Made by a program: the position numbers and the translations under genes. The notes below the pieces were generated by a model. The model did no database searches. It saw only the letters and a list, made by a program, of their open reading frames with translations, and was not told the origin of the DNA. From assembly GCF_035222485.1 (NCBI RefSeq), contig NC_085921.1, forward strand, positions 1,798,001 to 1,862,000: a stretch of 64,000 bases of DNA. Direction: 5' to 3'. This DNA comes from Podospora pseudoanserina. Taxonomy: Eukaryota > Ascomycota > Sordariomycetes > Sordariales > Podosporaceae. Below are positions 46,293-57,541 of this stretch, in pieces. Every line of letters starts with the position of its first letter. Position 1 is the first letter of the stretch.

Positions 46293-47625
46293 GGTTTGTT
46301 TGGCTGCATCTCGAGCACAACTCGAAGCAGCGCAGACGGCGTTATCTCGTTGAACGACTGATGTCCAGTTGCATGAAGAGGTGCTGTTCCAGATGTCTTG
46401 TCGCGAAATTGATTAGATTAGCCGTTTGGCCTCGCCTGACGTCCACCGGCTGGCAGCTGCAGCGCTGAGTGAGCACGGACGGCTTTTTCAGGGGTGCCAT
46501 GCTCTGCGTGCCCGCCTGCAGCCCAGCCTATAATTACAATGCCAAGCATATCGAGATATCCACCAGTTCTCACAATCACAAGCATCACTTTTAGTTTTTG
46601 CGCTTCACCGTCTTTCGTCCCGTCGGTGTAGTTCATCGTGACTCACCTCGAAAGACCCCCGCGATGGAAGCTTGTGTTTGAAGTTAGGGTCTAGCCGCTT
46701 CAACCGCTTCAGGTACCGGTGCCTCTACCTATCAAGACTCCCCACGTTGTTGCTCCCCTTGCTGGGCAGGGTCCAACCCCTTTGCAGCTCTCAACTCCAA
46801 CGAAAAATTCACCGTTGCAACTGACGCAGCAGACAGAATTGCCGAATGGCATCATGTTCTTGCTGCAGGGCTTGCTAGATAGCAGCATTGAAGCCTGATG
46901 CGCTGTTGGGTACTGCGACAACTGGCCTTGAAGATGGATCTATACTATCCCAGTGCGGGGAAGCACAAGTCGAGGCTGGTCTCTCTCGCAACCTCACTGC
47001 GGCCGAGTCGGCGACAGTTCGCGGGATCGTGGGTCGGATGATGGTCTTCTGCGGCCGCTATTCGCGGCGACCTGCAGAGAGACATTGCACATGCAATATC
47101 TAGACCGTTTCTCGCTGCATTGGATTTCACCCCACAAATCGAACACTCTTCATGACTCCCACACATTCGACCACGGCGGCTATCAGCAAATCACCGACCC
47201 CTCATAGAGGACCTTTGCCCTTTTTTGGTGTGGTTAGACACCAGTGGGACACCTCGGGGTAGGGTTCTGGTTTGGCAAACCCGTCATCGATCATCATGAT
47301 TGGAGGCTGAGCAGTTACACAGCAAGCGAATAGGAGAACACCACCAACCTCTTGACCGGGATATGGCAAGGCACTCCCGCTGCTGTCACTCGGTACCTTT
47401 GTTCGCCTCGAGTTAAGCCCGTGACTACCATCTACCGAGACCTGCTCCCAAGGCCCACCGAGTGCCTGGGGCCGGGTTTCGGTTTTCCTTCTTAAGCTGG
47501 GCCAAGTCGGCCTGTGGCAAGTATTTTTTATTTTTGCTCTTTTTGGTCTTTGCATTGCGTCAAACTTCAACCTATACTGTATCACACATCTCACCCCTCG
47601 TCTCTCATGGGACCTTATTGTCACC
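46293..47625. other. divergent intergenic region
   Basis: Promoters of FHIP (minus) and the lipase (plus). No gene is supported in the short frames. Confidence 0.5.
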
Positions 47626-49555
47626 ATGGGCTTCTTTACGCGCTCCAAGAAAGCGAAGAAGGACACCCCAAAGCCCCCATCTAAACATCAGTCCAGTCGA
47701 GCCTCTGGTCAACACCAATTACCTCCCCCTCCTCCATCAGCAACACCGGCCTCACCACACTTGCAACATGGCCGGCCATACCTTCCATCATCTCCTCAAT
47801 TCCAGCCCGCTGGCTTGCTCCCTCCACCTTCTGGCTGGGAACCTTATCAGCTACCATACCCATCCCCTCCCATCATTGTGAATCAACATCACTATTATCT
47901 TGGTCCGCCACCGCCATTACCACCTCGCGACGACCATTCATCCCGATCTCAACCAAGTGGTAGTAATAACAAGCTCAACCTCGACTCGGCTGTCGATTTG
48001 GCAAAGAACCTCTGCCAAGAGGCTGGGATCACCAAGATGTTTGACAGTGCTCTTTCACAATCTCCATTATCTAGCTACGGGGCTGAGCTGGTTGACCAGA
48101 GCAATGCCCTCTTGAACCAAGTTTCCAACCAGTTCAATGATGTCTTGACCATGATTGATCGAGACCATTACTCGAGCCACGAAAAGGAGATTCTCGCTTG
48201 GCAGCCACAGCAACCACCTCAATCACAGGAGCTTGTACGGGTTTCAGACTCCTCGCTGAGCGAGAAGAGCATGCACAAACCACCCAAAAGAAGTCACAAA
48301 AGGGATCACCCCAAGGGACAGACAACAGCGGCAGCAACAGTTGTCTCGGGAAGCATTTTCTCCAAGGTGGAACTGTATGCGAACTCGAGGCTGCCTATGA
48401 ACCTGCAGCCTCTCAAGTTGTATGTCTCCTTTTTCGCTTTGGCCGTCAGATCCGCTATTAACACCACCGCAGATACATTCCCACCTACCCCTTACTATGC
48501 TTGGCAGCACAGTACTCTGAACGTGTCTACGACAAGCCTGAGGGCGCCGAGAGCGATGCCCATGTCGATGCGGATTGGCGAGCTGGTACAAAAGCCATGG
48601 TCATCAAGTCAATGCCGATGGATTACATGAACACAATTGTCTTTTCCATTCGTGGTACGGCAACGTTTATGGATTGGACGGTCAATCTTAAGACCGATCC
48701 AGCGTCTCCATCTGGCTTTTTGGTACGCATCTGACTCGTCCTTGTGAGCAGTCTCGTAATTCTAACCTTTATCAGGATGACCCTCACAACCTTTGCCACT
48801 CCGGCTTCCTTTCGGTCGCTCGCAAAATGGTGATTCCTGTCGCCCGCCGCCTCCGGCAGCTGCTTGAGGAGGACCCAAACCGTGCTTCTTACTCGCTCTT
48901 GATCACAGGTCACAGCGCAGGAGGAGCTGTCGCTTCCCTCCTCTACATGCACATGTTGTCCACTTCCAAGGCGGCAGAGAGCGAGTTGAACATCGTCGCC
49001 GGGTTCTTCAAGCGCATTCACTGCATCACCTTTGGGACACCGCCGATCAGCCTTCGACCGCTCACCAAGCCCGAGGACTACGAGCGTCGCCCTCAGCTCA
49101 GAAAGAGCTTGTTTCTCAGCTTTGTCAACGAAGGTGACCCGGTGGCGAGAGCAGACACGGCCTATGTCAAGAGTTTATTGGAGCTTTTCGTTGCCCCTGC
49201 GCCGCCTGCCATCATAAGCTCTCGAGATGCTGCGAATAAGAAGGTCCGCACGAAAGAGAAGGCTCCCAGCAAGAGCTCGAAATCCTCTTCTGGTCCGATC
49301 TGGAAGGTGCCGCCCAACAGACTGAGCAGTGCCGGCCGAATTGTGGTGTTGAGGTCCGGGGATCCAAAAGCCAGGTCAAAGGGAAAGAAAAAGACGGTAG
49401 AGGAGCGCCTGAACGAGGGTGTGGTTGCTCAAATCACGTCTGATGAGCAACTACGGGGTGTAATCTGGGGTGATCCTGTCGCTCACGTCATGAGACTGTA
49501 CGCTGGCAGGATCGAGACGCTTGCTGTCGGTGCTGTCACCGGGCGAGGATACTGA
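47626..49555 (+). CDS. class 3 lipase domain protein, three exons
   Basis: Predicted 607-residue protein. Exons 47626-48419, 48473-48722 and 48776-49555; two 53-bp introns (GTATGT..CAG and GTACGC..CAG). Residues 1 to about 110 are Pro/His/Ser-rich. There is a central charged region and then the lipase_3 fold: PTYPLLCLAAQYSERVYD (about 268), NTIVFSIRGTATFMDW, HNLCHSGFLSVARKM, and the nucleophile ITGHSAGGAVASLLYMH (G-H-S-A-G near 393). The Asp is likely in VNEGDPVARAD. The His is in a C-terminal segment, probably DPVAHVMRLY. It lacks a signal peptide and begins MGFFTRSKKAKK, with Gly2 as a possible myristoylation site followed by basic residues, so membrane association on the cytoplasmic side is plausible. 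The likely substrates are acylglycerols or phospholipids (unproven). Confidence 0.9.
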
Positions 49556-50086
49556 TGATGAAAATATTCTGGATGGAGTTTTGGATTTGATTTCTCTGGG
49601 GATGATACCAAGGACGGGCGTTTCCATTGGCTTTTTATTGCACGAGACATGAGACATGACAAGTACATACCAAAAAAGGCACAAAACATCCCGATAACAG
49701 TTTGGGAAATGTTACGAGTATCTTTTTGTACCACAGACATCACTACACACTACTTGAAATATATCCCATACCATGTTACAACGTATTCTCGCTGTCACAC
49801 ACTCTGTACAATGATGATCAGGGATATGTATGCCAACAATAAACCCGAGCCCCTGACAGTCATTGTGTGGGGGTGGGGCGGCACCGATGACGGCGCCGAG
49901 CGATGCGTGGCCCGATATGGAAACTCCGATAAGAATTTCTACCCCGCCGAGCCCCACCGTTAACACCGGCTCCGAGCCTCCGTTGGACTGGAATCATTTT
50001 ATTTGTTGCCCGTAGAGGTACTCGCGATCTGGAGGAGAATCATCAAGGAAGGAGTAACGACAGCCCTCATCTTATAGACAGTCAAG
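49556..50086. other. intergenic
   Basis: 3' flank of the lipase and promoter of the ARMT1-like gene. Nothing else seen. Confidence 0.5.
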
Positions 50087-51682
50087 ATGGATCTAGACCC
50101 AAAGATTCGTATGTTGATGCCAAGTGGTTTCCTCAAACGACAACCCCCAAAGCTAATCACAGGTTACAGCGCAATACTCAACTGGCGACCCCAACTCCTT
50201 TGGTTGGCAAACCGGAAGAAGAAGATGGCCCATCATCATCGTCAGTAACCACCCCTTTCTCTCCCAAAACATCCCCTCTGACTCCTCCCCGCCAGACCCA
50301 AGCCATAGACGACGCCTACCGCGCAGTAGCCCACTGCCCCGACCCCGAAAAGCAAACCGAAGGTAAGCGCATCGTCGAAGCGCTCACCAAACTTAAATAC
50401 GAAGTCCAGCACGACCGCGCCCTCACCCCCCTCCCCGACGATGGCTATCCCGATATAGCCACCTACAACGCCGAGCTCGAACAGCTCAACTCCCCAACCT
50501 GGCTGAAATCCCCCTGGCTCTACACCGAATGCTACCTCTTCCGGCGCATTGCCACCTCCTTCGCCCTGTCCAGCCACTGGAAAAACTACGATGTATTCGC
50601 CCGCCAAAAAACCTCCACCTTCCGCTCCTCCCGCCCCGCCGTCCTCGAGCTCGCCGCCAGATACAAGGACTTGATGTCCCAGCTCCAAAACCACCCCGAC
50701 CAGCCCCGCGAGGCGCAGGAGTTGCTCTTCGCCGAAATGGCCGAAATCTGCCTCTGGGGCAACGCCACTGACCTATCTCTGCTCACGTCCCTCACGTACG
50801 AAGACATCCAAGCCCTCCAAGGGAGCGAAGCCCGCAAGAAGGCAGAGGCCAACATCCTGGTCAACGACCTCCCGTCTTGCTTCGCCCACCTTCTCGAAGC
50901 GAAACAATCCGGCAAGAAAGAACGTCGGGTCGACATCGTCCTCGACAATGCTGGCTTTGAGCTGTTTGTTGATCTCGTCTTGGCTGGGTACCTCCTCTCT
51001 GCTGGATTGGCCACACATGTCGTCTTACATCCAAAGTCAATCCCCTGGTTTGTCTCGGATGTTTTGCCGTCCGACTTTGCCGCTTTGTTGAACGCGCTGG
51101 CGGCGCCGAGGTGGTTTTACGAGACGCCCTCTGGGGAGGAGGAGCTACAAGGGAAGACGCCAGAGAAGTTATCTGACAAGGAGGTGGAGGAGTTGGGGTT
51201 CTTGTTCCAGGAGTGGAGCAGGTTCCATGCTGAGGGGCAGTTGGTCTTGAGGCCAAACAGAGTGTGGACCGGACCGGGTAGCTTCTGGAGACTGCCCGAG
51301 GAGGCGCCAGAGTTGGTGGAGGACTTGAAGGGGAGCGAGGTGGTGATTTTTAAGGGGGATTTGAACTATAGGAAGCTGGTTGGAGATGTGAGTTTCTCTT
51401 CATGTTTACTGTTTTCTTCTTTTGCGACCGATGCTAACAGAGACTGTGTAGGCTGCCTGGGATCCTACTACCCCTTTCACAGAAGCCATCGGTCCTCTTG
51501 GTCCTGGCTCTGGGCTCAACATCCTCGCTCTGAGAACGTGCAAGGCCGATGTCGTTGTTGGTCTTCCTCCCGGAAAAGACGAGGAGCTCAAGGCGCTCGA
51601 GGATGGCGGTGGTGACTCTGGAGCGCGCAAGTGGGCTTGGAACGGAAAGTGGGCTGTTGTCTCCTTCTCCAAGGGGTCATGA
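50087..51682 (+). CDS. DUF89/ARMT1 damage-control phosphatase family protein, four exons
   Basis: Predicted 471-residue metal-dependent phosphatase. Exons 50087-50108 (22 bases), 50170-50240, 50296-51387 and 51452-51682; introns are 61, 55 and 64 bp. Intron 2 uses a GTCAGT donor; intron 3 has a GCTAAC branch site. Spliced N-terminus: MDLDPKI-PQYSTGDPNSFGWQTGRRRWPIII-TQAIDDAYRAV. Hallmarks: WLYTECYLFRRIATSF near 105, CLWGNATDLSLL, the metal-site DNAGFELFVDLVLAGYLL near 248-265, FKGDLNYRKLVGD near 380, and LRTCKADVVVGLPPG near the end. DUF89 enzymes (yeast YMR027W, human ARMT1) dephosphorylate sugar phosphates such as fructose 1-phosphate; ARMT1 has also been reported to methylate PCNA. All expected residues are present. 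The splice model rests on family conservation of the short N-terminal exons. Confidence 0.92.
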
Positions 51683-52459
51683 GCGGAGGATTTGTCACGG
51701 ATCTGTCTGTTGATACAGGAAGCAAGGCACCGGTAGCATACTAGAAAGTCAATTTTTGGCAATAGATGAACTAGCTGGTTAACCAAATCGGTGTCCATAC
51801 TGCGCTATGTATTTGGGTGGGTGGTATGCTAATTAAGTAGCCGCTATACTTGACAATTTTATAGTATTCAGACGCTGGGACTGGAGTAACAATAATGATG
51901 TCGGCTCATGCCCGTCGGTGTTCCGTCCAACCATGCTGTGCTACCGACTCATGTTAGCGGCGGTGACACCCGACTACACTCGTTCCCAGCAACTCTTACC
52001 TAGTTCTTCCGTCCAAATTGTGTTTTCCCTGGATAACCCGACATATTTACAAATGCAACCTGGCGCTGATGCTGATGGGTACCATACCCGCACTTCCCAA
52101 TGTTACCAGAACTCTTTAGCAGCAAAAAAAAATCAAAAATAAAAATAAACAAATGCCCCATGTAACCCCGTTCATATCAGTGTTCTCGTGATGGAAGGAG
52201 TCCGTACCCAAGCTCCGCACCGGGCCTCTATCCCGTTTCCAGTTGGTCTTCGACTGTACGTGACTTCGGAGACTTGGCCCTACTCGATGCTCCTGTCTGC
52301 TTCTCGCCCTCCTTGTCAACAACATCGTCCTCCTGTTCCTCACAAGAGTCAAACTCCATCTCGGGGTCGGAAACTGTCGCCTGAGAGTCCACATATGTTT
52401 TCTCTTCTGGCTCCGATTCCATGTCTGCATCCTCTTCTGGTTCGTACCCCACAAGGCTT
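51683..52459. other. intergenic, with a possible extension of the Cys-rich gene
   Basis: No separate gene. From 52228 upward the minus strand has an open acidic frame (VGYEPEEDADMESEPEE, DSCEEQEDDVVDKEGEK) that looks coding and is compositionally like the tail of the neighbouring Cys-rich gene, but in a different frame. An A run lies near 52126. Confidence 0.5.
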
Positions 52460-53287
52460 CTACCGTTGATGCCCCTCTGCGCCCTGATGACGCTGGCCCG
52501 GAGCTCGGCATCTGTCGTTTCCTCTGGTTGTTTGTGTAGCCTCGGCGTCAACGTCCATCTCGTCCTCGCTGGAGCTGCCGTCTTTGTCCTCCCAACCGTC
52601 CTCGCTGTCATACAAGTCCAGATCAAACTCAGTGTCGGTCATAGAATCCTCGGGGTACTCATCCGGCAGAGTCTGGCTCGAACCGACATCAACGTCTTTA
52701 AGCCCCTCGCCAGAGCCATTCTGCCTCCAACACCCAGCCCCTTGATCATAAACCGGAATTGCTACCTATTTGTTAGCCTCTCCCATCGTTCAGCAAACAC
52801 CCCCACCCAAGTCAAACTTACTCCGCCCAAACCCAGTACACTTCGAACAAGGCAGATGCGCACAAGTCCTCCAATACATTGACACCGACCTTCTACTGCC
52901 CCTCTTTTCTTCCTTGCCCCTTTCCTCCGTCCCCCTCGGACCCAAACTCGGACCCAAACTCGCACCCCTCCTCCTAACTGACTCAAAACTCTGCCTCAGC
53001 ACAACCTGCCTACAAAAAGTATCCCAATTCGGGCCCTTCTTACAAGAACAACACTTCCAGTACCTCCCCAACCTCTCATAATCCCTACATTCCTCCTTCG
53101 GACACTTCCAATCCACATTCTGTATCTTCCCGCGTTTCTTGTACACCTTTTCCCCCTCCTTTGAATTGCGGCAGAATTTGCCCAGAGGTTTTTTGGTGGT
53201 CGGGTCGCGGGGGGCGAGAGGACAGAAAACTTTCAGCTTTCCGTGGTGGCCGCATTTTTTGTGGCGGTAGTAGACTTTGTGGCACAT
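52460..53287 (-). CDS. Cys/His-rich protein A, with acidic tail, two exons
   Basis: First member of a local paralogue group; no known family recognised. Exons 53287-52822 and 52761-52460 with a 60-bp intron (GTAAGT..GTAG), giving 255 residues. Cys/His spacing: MCHKVYYRHKKCGHHGK (Cys 2, 12; His 9, 14, 15), Cys 22, 39, WKCPKEEC (62, 67), WKCCSCKKGPN (79, 80, 82), Cys 92, and CAHLPCSKC (142, 147, 150). Between 93 and 140 it is basic. The second exon encodes an Asp/Glu/Ser tail (DLDLYDSEDGWEDKDGS). The frame then closes at 52460, while an acidic frame shifted by one continues to 52228. So the gene may carry a single-base error, a real frameshift, or an unrecognised intron near 52525-52545. The Cys/His pairs suggest zinc or other metal binding, by inference. 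It lies on the strand opposite to its three relatives. Confidence 0.65.
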
Positions 53288-56200
53288 CTTGGGGGGTTTC
53301 TGGGCGGATACCCAGGCTCCGTGAGGTGTGGGAGAGTATTTGCATCTGTTGTTATGATTGTGTCGGTGTGGGGGTGGTCGTGAAAAAGCCGTTCTTCGTG
53401 GGGGGTTGGAAGGGTTGGCAGATGGGAAAAAGAAGAAAAAAGATGTGTCTGAATAAAGAACGAGGGAAGATAAGACACTGTCTTTGGCTTGTGTATCCTG
53501 CTTAGAAGAAATTGGGTAAGATTGCTGCTTCGGCCCAAGACAAAAATAGCACTGTATATGTTGAAATATCTACTATTCTTGGTGCAAGAGAAGATAGAGA
53601 TACCTTTGAGAAATGTGATTGCAAAGAAGAAACTGACTTCGCAGTTGGAAAGACAATCTCTGCTTTGGCACGCAAGTGAAACCCAATTCATTGCAGGAAC
53701 CATCCTTCTGACGCCCCAACAATGAGGGAAAGAGCGGCCCCGGATGAGGCACCCAGTATCCACCCTCATTGGCGCTAGGGAACGAAAAGTCGGAGTTGTC
53801 CCACGCCATTTCCATTCTACTATGGGGTGAATGGATGTTTGGGTCATTAACGCCATGGTCATAATACGTAGCCGCGATCGAAGCCACCAACTGGTAAGGA
53901 TAGGACGTTTTGCCTTGCTCACGTGGATGGATACGAGCGTTGGCTGTTTACTAGCATGGATACTGGTCATGAATTTAGCCCTTTTTCCCTTTTCTCAACG
54001 GTGGAGGCTATTGCCACTTACATTTACAATTGTCTAGGCAAGAGAGAGAGATCATGGAACATGTCATGAGGATGGAAGAACAGTTTGATGTCGACGACAA
54101 AACATGTCCAAGAGATACGATAATAAGATGAAAGAGAAAAGGAAAGGAAAGAAAAGAAAAGAATCATCTGAAAAACAAAGGGCCCTGGCCTGACACTGAA
54201 AAAGGGAGGCAACCAACTAGCCAGCATCTCCCTGGCCCAGGTCAAGCTTTGTTTGATCTTCCCGTCCTGCTCTTCCCCTTCACTCTCCAACCAGCTAAAC
54301 CATCAATGACATCAACATCATGAATCCAACCCCCGTCTCTCACAGACGGAATCTCGCCAAGCAGTGGCATACCTAGACCATGGTCTGATTTTCAAAAAGC
54401 CTCCTTCCTATCCTGATAAGATCCGCTTAAGCTTTCATGTCCGCCGCCGCAACACCAGGTGGGAGTCAAGGGGGTAGCGTGGTTGATAGTTCCTCCACCT
54501 CAACACCCCACCACGGGTCACGTCCACATGTCTGTGTGAAGTGATAGCACAAAGCTGAGCCATGCTGTGCCACGGGACTTTTGGCAAGCCCTCTTCTCCA
54601 TACGGAATTCAACTGGCGCACGCCATCTGCCGCCTTCCCCGGCACATCAAAAAATCCATGGTAAATATCCCACCTGGAAGCCCACTGTCTCACAGGGATT
54701 GTGATATCCAGTCGGGTTTTTGCCTTCGGAGGAGGAGGTGGCTGGGTTGGGATTCGCTACACTTACGGAGTACTACTTTGTCGTTATCAATCAGTCACCC
54801 ACAACATATGTTGTATGCAGTGTCGATCTCGATAGGGCCAGGGGTGCCCAGCAGCCGATCCCCCTTTAGTGCTGATCATGGATCTTGACGCGGGCTCTAG
54901 TCCCAAACCGGCAAAGTGTAAACCCCACAGAAGCACTGCTTCTGCATTTTCGAAGCACTGGCACTGGCAACCGGAGGTGGCTGTGTTGACTTGAAGCTTT
55001 ATGCCTTCCCTCATCGTCAGCACCAACCCCAGCCTGCGAAGTAGCAATCGATGACGTTCATCAACATGATACTTTTTTTCCCGCAAAGAGGCTCGAGACA
55101 TTGACGCCTCACAGCCTCAGGAGCGCATGGTTTGGACCATGTCCCTGTCCCTGTCCAAATGGTCGCGACGAGACATCTTCTCCGCCTTTTGCCCATCCAT
55201 CGTACTTTGGTAAATAGTGGCGGTGCACAGCAGGCTCTGCTTCAAACAGGTCTGCACCTGAGCCTTTTTTGCTGCCGTCCCTGTGTCGCGTGTCGCATGT
55301 CGGATATCTTGCAGGTCTCAGTCGGGGGTTTGGGTTGGTAGGCATATCGAGATTTCTGGCATGCGGAGGCGGAGCTGTCTTGGAGCATGTGTCAACCCTA
55401 GTTCTCCTGAGCCTTGTGCGTGTGAGCAAAACAAGACGATAGAAACCAAATAATCGGATGCTCGGCGAAGTCCTCTTCAGCTGTGGGTAGCTTCGTGCGA
55501 GTATCGGGCCTGGGATTGTCGTTCAAAAATACCCGAGGCGGCGCAAGGTCCCGACCGTTCGGAGCTGTGTGCCGGAGCTGCGGAGCTATACCAGCTGCTT
55601 CTTGGAGCTATCGGGTCCGCGCCGAGACCAACTGCAACTCAACCCGGCGCCCTGATTGGAGCAACCCTTGTCTCAAGAGATCTCCCTCTGCCGATGACAA
55701 GCTTTTGTTCGCAAATCTGTAAATCGACGTTCCTGACAATACTTCACCCCGTGGACCAGCGCTTGTCTGTCTCAGCTTTGTGTCACGCTTGTCTCGAGCC
55801 CGCTTCCAGCACTGGCCACGTTTTCTGTACAACTCCGTCTACCACAATCCTCCATGAAGCCGGGACTCGTCTTTGCGCACGGGTGGCATAGGCGCCACGT
55901 GCGTTCACCGGCTGTAAGAAGCGTGCTGCTCGTGGTAGTTGATGACTTGGGGTTGAACAATGCCGTAGATGGCTGCCAATAATTGGGACCCAGACTGCTG
56001 ACGCGACAGATTGGGCCCCTCATGGCGGCCATACTTCCTCATTCTGTTTGGGGCATGTACACCGTCTTGACCTGTTGGTCACTTTCTGGGAATACTGTTC
56101 CACTTGTCAACTCCAATGGCGCGAGAGGTACTCAGCCTCACGGGGTAGGGCATCAAGACGGCAAACTCATGAGCAGTCAACGTCATCCTCACCTATCGAT

Positions 56201-57121
56201 GCCTCCATGGAGAGTCCTATATAAGACGCAGGTCGTCCTCCCTGTCGAGGTCGATGTGATCTGCATCAGCATCACCAGCTTCCCAAGTCGCCTTTGTATC
56301 CTCATTCGCCTCCATCCGCATCGATCCTTCAAACAAACATCATCAACACATCCACCACGAGATCAACGGCGGCCCACCTGAAATTCCCACTTAGGGCTAG
56401 AACCAGTTCGACTCCGCTCATTACCAACCAACTCAGGGCTAGACTGAACTGTTGCCTTCTGAACCTCTCTTCTCTTTGAAGGCTTTGGTAAGATACTCTG
56501 TCAATAGAGATCTAGCGGCCGAGCTTTCTCCAAGTCGGTGGCGGACAACAAGAAACCATATTGACTGAGACCTTGTCGACAGCTTAGGCTCTTTACTTCG
56601 AGTTCAACAAAGCCCCCTGTGACAACGTGGATATTGACTGGCTGGGCCACCGGCTTCACTCAAGCCTTGAGACAATTGTGCAACCATCAACCACTTGGGT
56701 GCCAATTTAGCAACGAAGATCACAACTTCAGCGAAAACGCCATATCAAAACCGCCTCCGTATCCGCTGCACAGCAAATACAGTATCAGTTCGAATCTCCA
56801 CACAATCTCGCCAACAGTCTCCGACTTGTCTCTCAATCCCACAAAGCCAACTTGGCTGACTGAAAGCTCCCTCTGGCGAACGCTGCTTTCCGAGACAATT
56901 GCCTGATATTCCCTTTCCCAGCAACAAGTCTCAACATTCTGAAACGGGTTTGAAAACGCACACCCGAGATCTCTGTCCAGTTAAACCACTCTCGGCTCCA
57001 TTGACTTCAAAGGAGGTTCGGATACGAGATACCAAATCAGCTCAGGACAGGCTCAGTAAAAACAGGCGCAATCCGTGTTTCGGCATCACCAAACGCAAAA
57101 AACCAGCAAACCACAGACAAG
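53288..57121. other. 3.8-kb region between Cys-rich genes A and B
   Basis: No supported gene. A minus-strand open frame at 53233-53970 overlaps the start of gene A but has no domain. The right part, from 56218, is probably the promoter and a long (possibly spliced) leader of gene B. I looked for further Met-Cys starts with a W-x-CC motif and found none here. Confidence 0.5.
56218..56224 (+). promoter_or_regulatory. TATA box, probably of Cys-rich gene B
   Basis: TATATAA about 0.9 kb before the gene B ATG, the best TATA in this gap. If used, the leader is long and may contain an intron. Assignment is tentative. Confidence 0.35.
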
Positions 57122-57541
57122 ATGTGTACTTACTTCTATCTCCATCACCACCACATGCCACCCTGCACCCGCAACATCGACATGGTGGTACACTACAGCT
57201 TCTGCCCCAACTCCACCATCGACAGTGCAGGTGCTCAGCAGCCGTGCGACAGCCCGCATTTTGACAACACCCAGAGCGTCGACTACAACGATCCCTGCGC
57301 CTCCGGTGGATGTCTCGTTTCGGCCGACTGCACCTCGGGCGGCTGCCGTCTCGAGCAACTCAACGGCCGTTGGGTATGCTGCCAGTGCAACGGCCGCGGC
57401 AATGAGTATCGCTGGTGTCGCCACCGCATGCGCAGCAGCCCAGATACCTTTTGCTACCACGTTTGCTGTAGTGGGTGCAAGGCCGATAACAAGTCATCAT
57501 CGTCGTCGAGTTCCAGCTCCAAACGCAAGGGTGCTAAGTAG
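57122..57541 (+). CDS. Cys/His-rich protein B, 139 residues, single exon
   Basis: Second member of the local group. Seen in order: MCTYFYLHHHHMPPC with a four-His run (8-11) and Cys 15, His 24, FC at 28, then QPC, DPCASGGC, SADC, SGGC, the shared centre RWVCCQCNGRGN (Cys 86, 87, 89), WC at 99, and the end motif CYHVCCSGC (Cys 111, 115, 116, 119; His 113). A tail of nine Ser and basic residues (KRKGAK) follows. No signal peptide or membrane span, so it should be intracellular; the basic end could help nuclear entry. The paired Cys/His sites resemble zinc-binding modules, but no known finger pattern fits exactly. Function unknown. Confidence 0.75.
   Translation: MCTYFYLHHHHMPPCTRNIDMVVHYSFCPNSTIDSAGAQQPCDSPHFDNTQSVDYNDPCASGGCLVSADCTSGGCRLEQLNGRWVCCQCNGRGNEYRWCRHRMRSSPDTFCYHVCCSGCKADNKSSSSSSSSSKRKGAK

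Noticed and set aside
53233-53970. 245-codon minus-strand frame overlapping the start of Cys-rich gene A
   Set aside because: No domain, it mixes AT-rich leader sequence, and the family-like gene A frame overlaps it in another phase.
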